DNA from: Desulfococcaceae bacterium | GTDB taxonomy: Bacteria; Desulfobacterota; Desulfobacteria; Desulfobacterales; Desulfosalsimonadaceae | Assembly (NCBI GenBank): GCA_030145385.1 | Contig: JAQYVU010000043.1 | Coordinates: forward strand, 1 to 34,672 | DNA: 34,672 bases | Direction: 5' to 3' | Part shown: positions 32,757-34,672 of the stretch, piece by piece | How positions within the stretch are numbered: the stretch's first letter is position 1 | Layout of the letters: each line of letters opens with the position of its first letter | Notes under the pieces: generated by a model | What the model was told of the DNA's origin: nothing | The model's input: the letters and a program-made list of their open reading frames with translations, nothing else | The model's database searches: none | Program-made: the position numbers and the translations under genes

Positions 32757-34109
32757 TTACTCTTTATCTGCTTCTGCCGTATCCTTAAACGCTGATGCCG
32801 GAAAAAAGCAGTAGGGGCATTTATCAGGCGCTTCCTCCCCGTAATGAACATATCCGCAAATCCGGCACCGCCATGCATGGGAATCCGGATCTTCTTCCAC
32901 ATTCACCTCAGAAGGATCTTTTTCAATATGCAGCGGCAGATCTTCCAGCGGCGGCATGACCGGCTGGTAGCCTGCCATTGCGTGACCGGACACTATCATG
33001 CGCTGGATTTCGCTGGTCCCTTCATAAATGCGGTACAAACGCGTATCCCTGAACAGCTTTTCAATGGGGTACATACGGGTATATCCGTACCCGCCAAAAA
33101 TCTGAAGCGCTTCGCTGACCACCTCCAGCGCCGCTTCGGTGGCATAGAATTTAGAGATGGATGCAGTTATGGTCGGGTCAATGCCATTATCCGCCTCCCA
33201 CGCTGCTTTCCATGTAAGCAGACGGGAGGTCTCCACTTTCTGGTACATTTCCGCCAATTTAAACTGGATGGCCTGGAAATTGGCGATTTTCGTACCAAAT
33301 GCACGTCGTTTTTTGGCATAATCAATTGCGTATTCCATAGCGGATCGCGCGGCTCCCACTGCAAAAGCGCCGATGGCCGGGCGGGTGTGGGAAAATGTAC
33401 GCATGGCCAGGATAAATCCCTTGTCCGGACCTGCCAGCATATTCTCTTTTGGAACACGAACATTTTCAAAATGGATGCCGCACGTATTGGAGGCCCGCTG
33501 CCCGAGCTTGGGGATTGCTTTACCCACTGTTACGCCGTCCCATTCTTTTTCCACCAGAAACGCACAGATGCCCTGGTGCGCTGCTTTGGGATCCACAGTG
33601 GCAAAAATGGAAAAATAATCAGCAATCCCGCCGTTGGTCACCCAGTACTTGGTGCCGTTTAAGATGTAATCATCCCCGTCCTCGGTGGCGGTGCAACGCA
33701 GGCCCGAAACATCGGATCCCATTGTGGGCTCTGAGGTGGCAAAACTGATCAGCCTGAAATCATTTGCAATTTTGGGAAGGTATTTCTCTTTAGCCGTTTC
33801 ATTGTCGCTCAGAATCACCGGTTCCATGCCAAGGGAATTGTCAAATACGGATGTTGCGATGCCCGGGCAGGCAGCCGCGATTTCTTCAACAATGACCACG
33901 GCCTCCAGCACGCCATGGCCTTTGCCGCCGTATTTTTTCGGAATGTCGCCATTGATGATGCCGATATCAAATGCCTTCCGCAGTATGTCAATAGGGGTTT
34001 TACCGATTTTATCATAATACGCTGCAACCGGCAGTACTTCTTTTAAGGCAAATTCACGGGCTTTTTTCTGGATCTCAAGTAGTTCGGGGGACAGGTTAAA
34101 ATTCAGCAT
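32757..34109 (-). CDS. Acyl-CoA dehydrogenase with C-terminal rubredoxin domain
   Basis: A 450-residue fusion. Residues 1-~380 form an FAD-dependent acyl-CoA dehydrogenase: FATSEPTMGSDVSGLRCTA (FAD/substrate loop), KYWVTNGGIADYFSIFA, YAKKRRAFG, QIFGGYGYTRMYPIEKLFRD, and the catalytic glutamate in YRIYEGTSEIQ. Residues ~413-434 are a rubredoxin-type iron site, C415-x2-C418-GYVHYG and C431-P-x-C434, as in rubrerythrins. The rubredoxin could accept electrons from the flavin in place of, or along with, ETF. The ATG at 34109 has GAGGAGG before it; the longer frame that starts 32 codons earlier is not used. A terminator and a small gene lie upstream. The acyl-CoA substrate cannot be told; the sequence resembles short/branched-chain types. 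Confidence 0.93.
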   Translation of the reverse strand: MLNFNLSPELLEIQKKAREFALKEVLPVAAYYDKIGKTPIDILRKAFDIGIINGDIPKKYGGKGHGVLEAVVIVEEIAAACPGIATSVFDNSLGMEPVILSDNETAKEKYLPKIANDFRLISFATSEPTMGSDVSGLRCTATEDGDDYILNGTKYWVTNGGIADYFSIFATVDPKAAHQGICAFLVEKEWDGVTVGKAIPKLGQRASNTCGIHFENVRVPKENMLAGPDKGFILAMRTFSHTRPAIGAFAVGAARSAMEYAIDYAKKRRAFGTKIANFQAIQFKLAEMYQKVETSRLLTWKAAWEADNGIDPTITASISKFYATEAALEVVSEALQIFGGYGYTRMYPIEKLFRDTRLYRIYEGTSEIQRMIVSGHAMAGYQPVMPPLEDLPLHIEKDPSEVNVEEDPDSHAWRCRICGYVHYGEEAPDKCPYCFFPASAFKDTAEADKE

Positions 34110-34192
34110 ACTAGCCTCCTCTGTTGTGGGGGTTAATAGATGAAAGTTAACTATACAGGATTTACCGGAAGGGGGAAACAGAAAATAAAAAA

Positions 34193-34216
34193 GGCAGCGG
34201 CTCAATCGCCGCTGCC
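34193..34216 (-). terminator. Intrinsic terminator between the small gene and the dehydrogenase
   Basis: Perfect 9-bp stem GGCAGCGGC / GCCGCTGCC with a 6-nt loop, followed on the minus strand by TTTTTTATTTTC. It is also T-rich on the other side. It begins 40 nt behind the 37-codon gene and ends 84 nt before the dehydrogenase ATG. Confidence 0.85.
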
Positions 34217-34255
34217 AATATTTTTTTTAGCTGATCAGTATTTTTATTTTAAAGG

Positions 34256-34369
34256 CTAAATCCAGAGCAACCCGTCCCCGATTAGATCAGAACCAAGCTT
34301 TTCAAGGGTTTCTTTCAGTTCATTTTCAATATCTTTAAATTCTCTTATTTCAATGCATTGAGTATTCAT
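34256..34369 (-). CDS. 37-residue small protein or leader peptide
   Basis: Encodes MNTQCIEIREFKDIENELKE... ending LIGDGLLWI. GGAG lies 9 nt before the ATG, and a promoter-like pair is upstream (TTGTGA, 16 nt, TAATAT around 34436-34463). It is rich in charged residues, helix-forming, with one cysteine at residue 5. It is followed by an intrinsic terminator, then the acyl-CoA dehydrogenase on the same strand. It may be a leader peptide, a peptide precursor or an independent small protein; no family recognised. Confidence 0.5.
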   Translation of the reverse strand: MNTQCIEIREFKDIENELKETLEKLGSDLIGDGLLWI

Positions 34370-34672
34370 AGCGCTTCTCCTTCATATGACATATGCCGAT
34401 GAATCGCTTTTATTGCTATCGGCCAGTTATCTATATATTAACCGGAAATAAATGTGTCACAAAGTGGCATTTCCACTTATGAATAAGTTAACGTTATTCA
34501 GGGATATGTCAAGCCGGCGGGTAATAAAAAAATATGGTTATCCACTTCGCTCAAGTAACAAATTTTGGCTATAATTTCAGGATTTTATTTTAGAAGCTCC
34601 GTGTCATAGCCTGTATTTAAAGGCTTTTAATTTTTTTTACCATGTGTGACCAAAACCGCACACATGGGATGC
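34370..34672. other. 303-nt stretch at the window end, without a gene
   Basis: It contains a dyad AAGTGG-N5-CCACTT (34462-34478), a palindrome GAATAAGTTAACGTTATTC (34481-34499) and a hairpin CCATGTGTG / CACACATGG (34640-34667). No coding sequence is seen; the two dyads lie at or just upstream of the putative promoter of the small gene and may be operators. Confidence 0.5.
34462..34499. promoter_or_regulatory. Pair of palindromes, possible operators
   Basis: AAGTGGCATTTCCACTT (6-bp arms, 5-nt spacer) followed 2 nt later by GAATAAGTTAACGTTATTC (near-perfect). They lie at or just upstream of the -35 box of the small gene. Regulator unknown. Confidence 0.4.

Overview
The window looks like a chromosome segment of a Gram-negative, probably anaerobic deltaproteobacterium (Desulfobacterota, Desulfobacterales-like). 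The basis is the overall protein character (an acyl-CoA dehydrogenase fused to a rubredoxin, a GlmU-like beta-helix protein beside glmM, many DHH/HAD/cupin housekeeping genes), moderate GC with AT-rich intergenic regions, and dispersed repeats carrying the 'gactttttacgaagc' type of 3'-end sequence. The taxonomic call is inference. No rRNA, CRISPR array, intact transposase or intact integrase is present.

Left core (1-10.5 kb): the start of glmM on the minus strand preceded by a GlmU-C-like beta-helix protein; a DHH phosphoesterase and pgi on plus; fabH on minus, divergent from a Na+/Ca2+ antiporter; a secreted parvulin-type PPIase; tRNA-Pro(CGG) behind purA; and tadA divergent from tRNA-Arg(ACG), which carries the anticodon TadA edits.

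Accessory region (10.5-24.6 kb): it begins at tRNA-Arg, immediately behind which lies sequence resembling the 3' tail of a tRNA-targeting integrase. It contains a DUF3024 protein, a zinc-ribbon protein of unknown function, an IPTL-CTERM surface beta-helix protein, a membrane-anchored NERD protein, and a tight minus-strand defence operon: a small PD-(D/E)XK-like protein, a MazG-like nucleotide pyrophosphohydrolase, a 1002-aa McrB-type AAA+ protein with two PUA/EVE-like regions, and an 842-aa McrC-type DUF2357/PD-(D/E)XK nuclease. Next come a hipB gene with a hipA collapsed by internal deletion, and a BrnT-like/ribbon-helix-helix toxin-antitoxin pair. The gaps are crowded with dispersed repeats: three copies of a ~155-bp element bordered by GGTCCGACC, two REP-like palindromes, and GAACATCGAA-type repeats.

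Right core (24.6-34.7 kb): DNA topoisomerase III (topB), a NagD-type HAD phosphatase, a GT4 glycosyltransferase, a cupin, an ADP-ribosylglycohydrolase-like protein with a PNPOx-like protein, a UV damage endonuclease (uvsE), and an acyl-CoA dehydrogenase with a C-terminal rubredoxin domain. The last is preceded by a 37-codon gene and an intrinsic terminator, an arrangement that resembles an attenuator.

The best candidates for something new are the MazG-McrB-McrC cluster as a combined nucleotide-pool and modified-DNA defence, the structured repeat that abuts the 3' ends of three minus-strand genes, and the small gene/terminator leader of the dehydrogenase.
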